A stretch of 20,335 nt of DNA from a virus: positions 1 to 20,335 of the IMG/VR virus record IMGVR_UViG_3300030104_002882. One strand, 5' to 3'. Shown here piece after piece: positions 13,468-20,335 of this stretch (positions are counted from its first letter, which is position 1; every line of letters begins with the position of its first letter). The notes under the pieces were generated by a model. The model was given only the letters and a program-made list of their open reading frames with translations, did no database searches and had not been told where the DNA came from. The position numbers and the translations under genes were made by a program.

Positions 13468-14112
13468 ATGAAAGCAACAGAAATTTTAAACAAAATAAAA
13501 GGCATAGTTGGGGTAGAATTAGCAGAAGAATCTGTTAAACTAGCTGAACTAAAGCTTGAAAATGGTACTGTATTAGTAGCAGAAGAATTTAAAGAAGGTG
13601 AAGCAATCTTCATTAAATCAGAAGATGAACAAATAGCACTTCCTGTAGGTGAATATGCTCTTGAAGATGGTAGAGTATTAATAGCTAAAGAAGAAGGTTT
13701 AATTGCTGAAATTAGAGAAGCTGCTGAAGAAGCTAAAGATGAAGAAACTGAAGAAGTAGAAGCTGCTGAAGAAAAAGAAGAAATGCAGTATGTTACTAAA
13801 GAAGAATTTGCAAATGCAGTAGGTGAAATCAAAGCAATGCTTGAAGAATTAGGCTACAAGAAAAAAGATGAAATGGCTGAAGAAACTACTGAAGAAATTA
13901 AAGAAGAAAACACTGAACTATCTACTGAAGAAGTAAAAGAAGATAAGGTAGTTGAAGAAGTTACTGAATTATCTGCTACTAAAGAAGAAGCAGTAGAGCC
14001 AATTAAACACAATCCTGAATCAGAAGAAAAGAAACTGAACAAGATTTTATTTGGTCAAAAAAGAACTGAAACAACTAGAGATAGAGTGTTTAGTAAAATA
14101 GCTAATAATTAA
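13468..14112 (+). CDS. Acidic capsid scaffold-like protein
   Basis: This 214-aa protein directly precedes the major capsid gene. The N-terminus (residues about 1-90) forms a strand-rich domain with LAELKLENGTVLVAEEFKEG and LPVGEYALEDGRVLIAKEEG. From about 90 to 180 it is almost entirely Glu, Ala, Lys and Thr, predicted helical and coiled coil. The C-terminus is basic (KKLNKILFGQKRTETTRDRVF). Acidic coiled-coil bodies with basic C-termini are usual in scaffolding proteins, where the basic end docks on the capsid shell. The protease upstream would be expected to degrade it. No family is certain; position and composition support the call. Confidence 0.68.
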   Translation: MKATEILNKIKGIVGVELAEESVKLAELKLENGTVLVAEEFKEGEAIFIKSEDEQIALPVGEYALEDGRVLIAKEEGLIAEIREAAEEAKDEETEEVEAAEEKEEMQYVTKEEFANAVGEIKAMLEELGYKKKDEMAEETTEEIKEENTELSTEEVKEDKVVEEVTELSATKEEAVEPIKHNPESEEKKLNKILFGQKRTETTRDRVFSKIANN

Positions 14113-14128
14113 TTAAAAAAAGAAAAAA

Positions 14129-15061
14129 ATGGCAACAACAACATCAATCACTTCAACGTATGCTGGTCAATTTGCTGGAAAGTATATTAGTGCAGCATTG
14201 TTAAGTGGTTCAACAATTGAAAACGGTTTAATAACTGTAAAACCTAATGTAAAATATAAAGAGGTTTTGAAAAAGGCAGCAACAGATGCCAATGTAATTA
14301 AAGATGCTACTTGTGATTTTACTCCTACAGGTACATTAACATTAACTGAAAGAATCCTTCAGCCTGAAGAATTCCAAGTAAATATGGAGCTTTGTAAGAA
14401 AGATTTCAGAAGCGATTGGGAAGCGATTCAAATGGGTTATTCTGCTTATGATAACTTACCACCTAATTTCTCTGATTTCATTATCGGACACGCTGCAGGA
14501 TTGGTAGCAGAAAAGACTGAGCAGAACATTTGGGCTGGTCAAACAGGTAATGCTGGAGAGTTTGATGGTTTTTACTATTTAGCTACTGCTGGTGGTTCAG
14601 GATGCGTTGCAGTATCAGGTTCACCACTTACTGCTGCTAATATCATTGATGAAATGGGGAAAGTAGTAGATGCAATTCCTTCAGGAGTTTATGGTAAAGA
14701 AGATTTACATATTTATGTTTCTAGAAAAGCTGCAAAACTTTATGTTAGAGCTTTAGGTGGATTTGGTGCTAATGGCTTAGGAGCTAATGGTGTTAATGCA
14801 CAAGGAACTCAATGGTGGAATAATGGAGCATTGTCTTATGATGGTGTTAAAGTTGTTATTGCTTCAGGATTGCCTGACGATTCAATGATGGCTGCACAAA
14901 AATCTAACCTTTTCTTTGGTACAGGATTACTTTCTGACCTTAACGAAGTGAAATTGTTAGATATGGGTGATTTAGATGGTTCTCAAAACTGTAGATTAGT
15001 AATGAGATTTACAGCTGGTGTACAAATTGGAATTACTTCTGATGTAGTTATCTATGCTTAA
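14129..15061 (+). CDS. Major capsid protein
   Basis: The 310-aa product begins MATTTSITSTYAGQFAGKYI and includes LTLTERILQPEEFQVNMELC, NLPPNFSDFIIGHAAG, and the C-terminal VMRFTAGVQIGITSDVVIYA. The pattern of an N-terminal arm, a long helix and beta-rich domains suits an HK97-fold capsid, though no structural comparison could be made. The codon choice is visibly richer in C-ending codons (TTC, ATC, GAC) than in neighbouring genes, as expected for the most highly expressed gene. An A-rich tract before the start and a hairpin after the stop also fit strong, separately tuned expression. Confidence 0.85.
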   Translation: MATTTSITSTYAGQFAGKYISAALLSGSTIENGLITVKPNVKYKEVLKKAATDANVIKDATCDFTPTGTLTLTERILQPEEFQVNMELCKKDFRSDWEAIQMGYSAYDNLPPNFSDFIIGHAAGLVAEKTEQNIWAGQTGNAGEFDGFYYLATAGGSGCVAVSGSPLTAANIIDEMGKVVDAIPSGVYGKEDLHIYVSRKAAKLYVRALGGFGANGLGANGVNAQGTQWWNNGALSYDGVKVVIASGLPDDSMMAAQKSNLFFGTGLLSDLNEVKLLDMGDLDGSQNCRLVMRFTAGVQIGITSDVVIYA

Positions 15062-15072
15062 TATAATTAACT

Positions 15073-15096
15073 AGGAGAGTGTAAAAGCTCTCCTTT
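15073..15096 (+). terminator. Hairpin after the capsid gene, probably partial terminator
   Basis: AGGAGAG (15073-15079) pairs with CTCTCCT (15088-15094) across TGTAAAAG. Only three T follow (CCTTTAG), so termination is likely incomplete, or the hairpin protects the capsid mRNA 3' end. The loop resembles those at 3745 and 12906. Confidence 0.65.
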
Positions 15097-15122
15097 AGTA
15101 TTAACTTTTAAAAAAAACAAAG

Positions 15123-15671
15123 ATGGCTTGTGATTTAACGATAGGGCGTAAAGTACCTTGTAAAGATGTAGTTGGTGGCATCACTAAAGTATATTTTGTT
15201 AATTTTGGTGAGTTAGGAACTGTTACTTTAAATGCTGGGGATGAAATCTCTAATATGACAGGAACAGCTTCAGCTTTTCAATATGATGTAAAAGGAAGTA
15301 GCTCTCTTGAACAGGCTATTACTAGCTCTAGAGAAAATGGAACTACCTTTTTTGAACAAACTATTACTTTGTCTTTACCAAAATTAAGCAAAGAAGATAA
15401 TAAAGAACTAAAATTGATGTCCTACGGTAGACCGCACGTAGTCGTTGAAGACTATAACGGGAATGCAATGATGTGTGGAGTTGATTTTGGTTGTGAAGTA
15501 ACAGGTGGAACAATAGCGACTGGAGCTGCTATGGGAGATATGTCGGGTTATAGTCTAACCCTTGTAGCTACTGAAAAGCTACCGGCAAACTTTATAGAGA
15601 GTGCTGTAGCTGGTGACCCATTTGCTGGAATGGCTGGAACCTTCACAATAGTACAAGGCACAAATTCATAG
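15123..15671 (+). CDS. Major tail tube protein (putative)
   Basis: The 182-aa product begins MACDLTIGRKVPCKDVVGGI, has FEQTITLSLPKLSKED in the middle, then YGRPHVVVEDYNGNAMM and GGTIATGAAMGDMSGYSLTL. Beta-rich strands with a long loop and the MGDMSGYxLTL end match tail tube proteins I recall from flavobacterial siphoviruses. Codon use includes GTC, TAC and CGG-free but C-ending choices like the capsid gene, fitting high expression. It is flanked by two hairpins, giving its message its own boundaries. It is separated from the rest of the tail genes by the head module. Confidence 0.75.
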   Translation: MACDLTIGRKVPCKDVVGGITKVYFVNFGELGTVTLNAGDEISNMTGTASAFQYDVKGSSSLEQAITSSRENGTTFFEQTITLSLPKLSKEDNKELKLMSYGRPHVVVEDYNGNAMMCGVDFGCEVTGGTIATGAAMGDMSGYSLTLVATEKLPANFIESAVAGDPFAGMAGTFTIVQGTNS

Positions 15672-15710
15672 TTTAGTGTGATTCAATATATATAATGTTT
15701 AGTTTAGAAG

Positions 15711-15742
15711 GGGAAGGTTGGAAAAATAGCCTTCCCTTTTTT
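15711..15742 (+). terminator. Intrinsic terminator after the tail tube gene
   Basis: GGGAAGGTT (15711-15719) pairs with AGCCTTCCC (15728-15736), including one G-T pair, across an 8-base loop, and is followed by six T. This is the strongest terminator in the head module. The next gene starts 15 bases downstream with no clear promoter between, so read-through must feed the portal gene or an unseen promoter lies upstream. Confidence 0.85.
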
Positions 15743-15756
15743 ATTTTAAAAAAAAG

Positions 15757-16107
15757 ATGCAAGTAATTACAACAACAGGGACTAGAATTATTAACTTTGT
15801 ACCAAGAGAGGAAATTTCAGGTAGTAAAACATACTCACTAGTGATAAAATCAGAGGAACAAAATAAAGTTATTTTTACTGATTCTAACGCAACTTTTTCA
15901 GAAGTTGACTATTATTACACTTATAGTACTACTCAAGCTCTTACAGAAGCTAATTTTTACACCTATGAAGTAAGAAATACTACTGATAACACTTTAGTAT
16001 TTAGAGATAAGATATTTGCAACAGACCAAACAGTTAGTACATTTAGTATAAGTAACAATGTTTATACTGAAAGCTCAACAGGTGATAATGAATATATTTT
16101 TGCATAA
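15757..16107 (+). CDS. Hypothetical beta-rich virion-associated protein, 116 aa
   Basis: The product starts MQVITTTGTRIINFVPREEI and is made of alternating polar beta strands with Thr and Tyr, including EVDYYYTYSTTQALTEANFY and YEVRNTTDNTLVFRDKIFA. It has no signal peptide or membrane segment. It lies between tail tube and portal and overlaps the portal start as TAATG. It may be a minor tail or head decoration protein; there is no family I can name with confidence. Confidence 0.7.
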   Translation: MQVITTTGTRIINFVPREEISGSKTYSLVIKSEEQNKVIFTDSNATFSEVDYYYTYSTTQALTEANFYTYEVRNTTDNTLVFRDKIFATDQTVSTFSISNNVYTESSTGDNEYIFA

Positions 16108-17891
16108 TGGATAACATACATTTAATACAACTTAACAGCTATGAAAGACCTACTATAACTGAGGAAAAAAATCAACAGTGGGTTGGAATAGGTGATAATA
16201 ATGATTACTATCAGAATCTTATAGATGCTTTTATGGATAGCACTACTAATAATGCTGTTATTAATGGTGTTGTTAATCAAATCTATGGCAAAGGTATAGA
16301 TGCTACAGATAGTAGTAGAAAGCCTGAGCAATATGCTCAAATGAGAAGCTTATTAAAGCCTAAAGAACTAAGAAGGGTGTGCCAAGATTTAAAGCTACTA
16401 GGTGAAGGTGCATTTCAAGTAACTTACAAAGGCAACCAGATAGCTAGTATTACACACTTTCCAAGAGAAACATTAAGAGCAGAAAAATGTGGTGAAGATG
16501 GTAAAATAAAAAACTATTTATACAGTGCTGATTGGAGTAAAGTAACAAAGCAAACAGTATTAAAAAAGTTTCCTGTTTTTGGTAGTGGTGCAAAGAATGA
16601 AATATTTATTGTAAGAAGATACGTTAGTGGATATTTCTACTACTCACCAGCAGACTATCAAACAAGCTATGCAGTATTAGAGCGTGAGATTGCAGACTAT
16701 TTAATAAATGATGCTCAATGTAGCTTTAGTGGTACTAAAATTGTGAACTTTAACAATGGAGTCCCTGATAGGGAGAAACAAGAACAAATAAAAAGCCAAG
16801 TACTTTCAAAGCTCACAGGCAGCTATGGTGAAAAAGTTATAATTGCTTTTAACAATAACCAAGAAAGTAAAACTACTATTGATGATGTACCTTTAAATGA
16901 TGCTCCAGCTCATTATGAGTATTTAAGTAGTGAGTGTCAAAAAAAGATAATGTTAACACACAGAGTAACTAGTCCTTTATTACTAGGTTTAAGAGATGGC
17001 AACGGTGGTCTTGGTTCTAACGCTGATGAAATTAAAAATGCTAGTTTGCTTTTTAACAACGTTGTTATAAAGCCTTATCAAGATTTAATAATAGATGCTT
17101 TAGATGAACTATTTGCAGTAAATAACATTAGTTTAAACTTGTATTTTAAGACTATTGAACCTTTAGAGTTTATGGATTTAGATGACGATTTAGATGCTGA
17201 AACAGTAGAAGAAGAAACTGGTATTAAACAAGAAAATGAAGAAGCAGATTTGTTAGAAGCTACTAGACACTGCTTCCATAACATAGATGACAAAGTACTA
17301 AACAGCATTGCTGATGAATTAATAGCTTTAGGTGAAGATGAAGATTTAGAAAACTATGATATAGTAGATGAAAGAGAGGTTGATTATGATACTGAAGAAA
17401 GCTTAGATAAAATGCTCAATCTAGCTAGTACAGGAGTTGCAAGACCTAAAGCAAAAAGTGAGCAAGATGGTACTTCAAAGCAAGAAAGTCAAAAGGGTGT
17501 TTTATTTAAAGTAAGATACACATATGCACCTAAAAGAGTAAGTGGTAATTCTAGGGAGTTTTGTAAGAAAATGATAGCAGCAGATAAAGTATATAGAAAA
17601 GAGGATATTATAATGATGGACAAGAAACCTGTTAACGCTGGTTTTGGTGAAGGTGGAGCTTCTACTTACAGTATATGGCTTTATAAAGGTGGGGCTAGAT
17701 GCCATCATAAATGGTTTAGAAAAACTTATATGCTTAAAGATGGTAAACAAACAGAAATAACTTCTACTAAGGCTAGAAGTAAAGGTTTTGTTGCACCAGT
17801 TAACGACCAAAAAGTACCTGTTGCTCCTAATGATATGCCCTTAAAAGGTTTTAGCCCTAATAACCCTAACCTACCAAAAGACGCAAGATAA
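16107..17891 (+). CDS. Portal protein with C-terminal extra domain
   Basis: The portal forms the dodecameric DNA gate at one capsid vertex. Residues 1-355 carry the portal body, with features such as QWVGIGDNNDYYQNLIDAF (about 24-42), a VCQDLKLLGEGAFQV helix-strand (91-105) and LTHRVTSPLLLGL (283-295) followed by GLGSNADEIKNASLLFNNVV (301-320). Residues about 358-450 are acidic and low in structure. Residues about 464-541 form a separate conserved domain with SREFCKKMIAADKVYRKEDI and ARCHHKWFRKTYML. The C, H and CHH residues could bind metal. At 594 aa it is longer than typical portals because of this tail. It overlaps both neighbours as TAATG. Confidence 0.85.
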   Translation: MDNIHLIQLNSYERPTITEEKNQQWVGIGDNNDYYQNLIDAFMDSTTNNAVINGVVNQIYGKGIDATDSSRKPEQYAQMRSLLKPKELRRVCQDLKLLGEGAFQVTYKGNQIASITHFPRETLRAEKCGEDGKIKNYLYSADWSKVTKQTVLKKFPVFGSGAKNEIFIVRRYVSGYFYYSPADYQTSYAVLEREIADYLINDAQCSFSGTKIVNFNNGVPDREKQEQIKSQVLSKLTGSYGEKVIIAFNNNQESKTTIDDVPLNDAPAHYEYLSSECQKKIMLTHRVTSPLLLGLRDGNGGLGSNADEIKNASLLFNNVVIKPYQDLIIDALDELFAVNNISLNLYFKTIEPLEFMDLDDDLDAETVEEETGIKQENEEADLLEATRHCFHNIDDKVLNSIADELIALGEDEDLENYDIVDEREVDYDTEESLDKMLNLASTGVARPKAKSEQDGTSKQESQKGVLFKVRYTYAPKRVSGNSREFCKKMIAADKVYRKEDIIMMDKKPVNAGFGEGGASTYSIWLYKGGARCHHKWFRKTYMLKDGKQTEITSTKARSKGFVAPVNDQKVPVAPNDMPLKGFSPNNPNLPKDAR

Positions 17892-18403
17892 TGGCAAAAG
17901 CACTATTTATAACAAGACAAGATTTAGTAACTTTCACTTCTGCAAATGGGAACTTAGATGTAGATAAGTTTCTACCCTACATACGTATTGCTCAGGATAT
18001 ACATATGCAGAACTATTTAGGAACTGATTTATACAAAAAAATTGAAGCTCTAATTACTGCTGGAACACTTACTTTAGTAGATAACCCTAATTACTTTAAT
18101 TTAGTAAAAGACTATTGTAAAGATATGCTTATATATTGGGCAATGGTAGAGTATTTACCCTATGCTGGTATTAACATTACTAATAGTGGTATATTTTCTA
18201 CACAACCTGAGAATAGCACAGTATTAGACAAGGAAAGAGTAGATAGTTTAATTGAAAAAGCTAGAGATACAGCTCAGCACTACACACGTAGGTTTATTGA
18301 TTATATGTCGTTCAATCAAACAACTTTTCCTGAATACACAAGTAATAGTAATGATGATGTAAGCCCTGACTATACAGCAGATTTTGGTGGTTGGGTAATT
18401 TAA
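17891..18403 (+). CDS. Head-tail connector protein (DUF6712-like)
   Basis: The 170-aa helical protein begins ALFITRQDLVTFTSANGNLD and includes IAQDIHMQNYLGTDLYKKIE, the four-helix signature of gp6-like adaptor proteins that bind the portal. The middle has DMLIYWAMVEYLPYAGINIT and the C-terminal region reads RRFIDYMSFNQTTFPEY, ending in DFGGWVI. I recognise this pattern as the DUF6712-type connectors of Bacteroidetes phages. Its start overlaps the portal stop (TAATG), which agrees with a portal partner. Confidence 0.82.
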   Translation: MAKALFITRQDLVTFTSANGNLDVDKFLPYIRIAQDIHMQNYLGTDLYKKIEALITAGTLTLVDNPNYFNLVKDYCKDMLIYWAMVEYLPYAGINITNSGIFSTQPENSTVLDKERVDSLIEKARDTAQHYTRRFIDYMSFNQTTFPEYTSNSNDDVSPDYTADFGGWVI

Positions 18404-18415
18404 AAATTAGAAGCA

Positions 18416-20128
18416 ATGGCAGTAACAAATGGATGGGGACAAGGAGTAATTAACAACACTAATGGATGGGGTAAATTAGCTACTAACAGTATTAATGCTG
18501 GTTCTATTTATCAAGATAGTGCAAGTGGTGATACTGCACTAATTGGTACAAGTGCTGCATTTAGTTATTCAGCAAGTACATTTACACAAGCAGATGCAGA
18601 CCCAACACCAACAATAACAGGAACTGCTGGTGGAACATTTAGTGGTACAAGTGGATTGGTATTTGTTTCAACTTCAACAGGTGAGATTGATTTAAGTGCT
18701 TCAACAATTGCAGCTCACGTTGTTACATATACTGTTGGTGGTGTTAGCTCTAATTTTAATTTATCAGTGACAGCCGTACCATATAGCAATGTATATTCAC
18801 TAGATTTTGATGGGGTTGACGATTTTATTAATTGTGGCACAGGTTTATCTTTATTAGGTTCTGCGTGTACTTTTTCTGCTTGGGTTAATATGGACACAGC
18901 TTTAAGTTTTAGAGTTTTACACAAAGGAATAGGAGCAGATAGAGAATATGCTTTTGGTTGTGGTACTTCAAGCACTTTATTTTTATTACTTTACAATGGA
19001 ACAAGTAATGGAATAGGGCAAATCAGTACTGCTAATTTAACACCTCAAGTTGGTAGTTGGACACATATAGCAGCTACTTATGATGGTAGCGGTTCAAATA
19101 CTGGTGTAGTTCTTTATGTTAATGGTTCTGTTGTTTCTTCTAGTGCTTTTAGTACTGGCTCTTATACTGCTCCTAGTTCAAATGCTGGGGGGGATGTTTT
19201 AATAGGTGCTTACAGTACAGAAAGAGCAAATGGAAACATTGACGAGGTTTCAGTTTTTAATAGTGTTCAAAATATTGCTACTCTCTACAATTCAGGAGTT
19301 CCAGGAGATTTATCTTCTTTAAATCCTACTGCTTGGTATCGTATGGGAGAAAATGGTTCTTGGAAATCTACTCAGTGGCTACTGCCAGAGAATAGTAATA
19401 AGGATAAGGTAAGTAATTATAGTTTTGAATTTGATGGAGTAGGGGATAATATAAACTTAGGAACAAGTATTTTAGATGGTTTAGGTGCTTTAAGTATTTC
19501 TTTCTGGTTTAATACTAGTTATGATGGGTGGCAGTTTTTTCTTGGTGATAACAGTTTTAGAATTAATATGAATCAAGCTAATGACGATGTTAGATTAAGA
19601 TTTAATAATAACTTAGATTATAGGGCTGACCCTTTACCTGTAACTTTAAATACTTGGAACAATATTGTAGTTGTTTTTGATGGTTCTTTAACTCAAGCAA
19701 ACAGATTAAAATTATATTTAAATGGCTCTTTAGCAACTAATATTCTTAGCGGAACAGCAGATACTACTTTTGTAGCAAGTAATAATTTTAGGCTTGGTCG
19801 AGTAGGTTCGTTTAGTGGTAATCAGTTTGTAGGAATGATGGACGATGTTGCATTTTTTAATACAGCTTTAACTTCTGGAAATGTAACTTCAATCTATAAC
19901 TCAGGTACTCCTACAACATTGCCAGCTGGTGCAGTAGCACATTATAAAATGGGCGAAGATGCTACATTTAGCACGAATTGGACAGTATCTGATGCAGTAG
20001 GTAGTAATGATGGAACTTCTGCAAATATGACAATAGAAGATAGAGTGGGTGACGCACCTAACAGTAGTAATAATTCACTATCTTACAATATGGATGAAGT
20101 GGATAGAGAAACAGATGTACCAAGTTAA
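18416..20128 (+). CDS. Double LamG-domain fibre/receptor-binding protein
   Basis: The 570-aa product has an N-terminal anchor (VTNGWGQGVINNTNGWGKLA, residues 3-22) rich in Asn and Gly, an Ig-like strand region at about 41-122, then two LamG/concanavalin-type domains. The first starts at YSLDFDGVDDFINCG (about 127) and ends near ATLYNSGVPGDL (about 288-299); the second starts at YSFEFDGVGDNINLG (about 335) and ends near TSIYNSGTPTTL (about 491-502). Both contain W(T/N)xI followed by YDGS or FDGS and LYxNGS strands. Such domains bind glycans, so it probably binds the host surface. It ends SLSYNMDEVDRETDVPS, a tail that recurs in related phage proteins from memory. It has no signal peptide. Confidence 0.8.
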   Translation: MAVTNGWGQGVINNTNGWGKLATNSINAGSIYQDSASGDTALIGTSAAFSYSASTFTQADADPTPTITGTAGGTFSGTSGLVFVSTSTGEIDLSASTIAAHVVTYTVGGVSSNFNLSVTAVPYSNVYSLDFDGVDDFINCGTGLSLLGSACTFSAWVNMDTALSFRVLHKGIGADREYAFGCGTSSTLFLLLYNGTSNGIGQISTANLTPQVGSWTHIAATYDGSGSNTGVVLYVNGSVVSSSAFSTGSYTAPSSNAGGDVLIGAYSTERANGNIDEVSVFNSVQNIATLYNSGVPGDLSSLNPTAWYRMGENGSWKSTQWLLPENSNKDKVSNYSFEFDGVGDNINLGTSILDGLGALSISFWFNTSYDGWQFFLGDNSFRINMNQANDDVRLRFNNNLDYRADPLPVTLNTWNNIVVVFDGSLTQANRLKLYLNGSLATNILSGTADTTFVASNNFRLGRVGSFSGNQFVGMMDDVAFFNTALTSGNVTSIYNSGTPTTLPAGAVAHYKMGEDATFSTNWTVSDAVGSNDGTSANMTIEDRVGDAPNSSNNSLSYNMDEVDRETDVPS

Positions 20129-20139
20129 AATATAAAAAA

Positions 20140-20335
20140 ATGGAAAATAACAAAACTTACGCAATTTGCAACATAGCAACAGATTTACAAAACATTGACT
20201 TTAGCCAAGTTGGGCAAAGTTCAGCTTCAACAGTTAGAAGGTCGCTAGACGATACTCTATTTGTAATTAAATACAATGCAGAACCAACTTTTATTAAAGA
20301 TGGTAGTGTAACACCTTCACAAGTTTTAACACACT
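20140..20335 (+). CDS. N-terminus of a conserved phage protein (partial)
   Basis: The frame starts at ATG 20140, 11 bases after the fibre gene and after an A-rich tract, and runs off the window at about codon 65. The visible part starts MENNKTYAICNIATDLQNID and continues with FSQVGQSSASTVRRSLDDT. From memory, similar small proteins (FSQVxETSxxTxRxSxDxT) follow structural genes in marine flavobacterial phages; their function is unknown. Confidence 0.75.
   Translation, partial: MENNKTYAICNIATDLQNIDFSQVGQSSASTVRRSLDDTLFVIKYNAEPTFIKDGSVTPSQVLTH

Noticed and set aside
13440-13832. Minus-strand open frame of 130 codons opposite the scaffold-like gene
   Set aside because: Serine-rich antisense shadow of Glu codons; it would also run through the head-module leader.
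15102-15109. TAACTTTT before the tail tube gene as a promoter -7 element
   Set aside because: One base off the consensus and no -33 element at 19-21 bases; probably chance in AT-rich sequence.
1-20335. tRNA genes, insertion sequences, integrase or attachment sites
   Set aside because: No cloverleaf-like segment, transposase motif or terminal inverted repeats were seen by eye; short elements could still be missed without a search tool.

Overview
The window is the packaging and structural region of a tailed phage (or prophage) that most likely infects a Bacteroidetes/Flavobacteria host. The evidence is a strongly AT-rich sequence, A-rich tracts instead of Shine-Dalgarno sites before most starts, promoters of the Bacteroidetes type (TTTG or TTG, 19 bp, TAnnTTTG), and proteins that resemble those of marine flavobacterial siphoviruses. 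No integrase, replication, lysis enzyme, tRNA or CRISPR was found, so lifestyle cannot be decided. Family calls come from recognising motifs in the translations; no search was run.

Layout. (1) 1-3349: the end of an unknown gene, an unknown 115-aa protein, a small sigma-factor-like protein, several cysteine-rich or membrane microproteins, then the small and large terminase subunits. (2) 3350-4387: two small-gene cassettes, each with its own promoter and hairpin terminator. An 11-bp tandem array and a 5-bp tandem array lie between them. (3) 4388-11623: the tail module. It holds a tail assembly chaperone pair with a very likely programmed -1 frameshift on a T9 tract, neck and tail-completion proteins, two large tail-tip or baseplate candidates and the tape measure protein. 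(4) 11634-12895: a multidomain XkdF-like capsid protease and a conserved cysteine-rich peptide. (5) 12894-13355: a leftward two-gene cassette with the same promoter design as the cassettes in (2). (6) 13468-18403: acidic scaffold-like protein, major capsid protein, tail tube protein, unknown protein, portal and head-tail connector. (7) 18416-20335: a double-LamG fibre-like protein and the start of a further gene.

The main regulatory results are two. First, three small-gene cassettes at 3.4, 4.0 and 13.3 kb (the last inverted) share an identical 16-bp palindrome lying wholly or almost wholly in the promoter spacer. Second, the only two intergenic leaders that start the rightward tail and head modules share a different bipartite motif, ATTT-N3-TATAACACTT-N11-TTACATTA, with identical spacing. 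The second motif is a candidate late promoter for the sigma-like protein encoded at 480-986. Together they suggest two regulatory classes: cassettes read by host polymerase and possibly repressed at a shared operator, and morphogenesis genes switched on late.

The gene order is unusual: terminases come first, then most tail genes, then protease, scaffold, capsid and tail tube, with portal and connector last.
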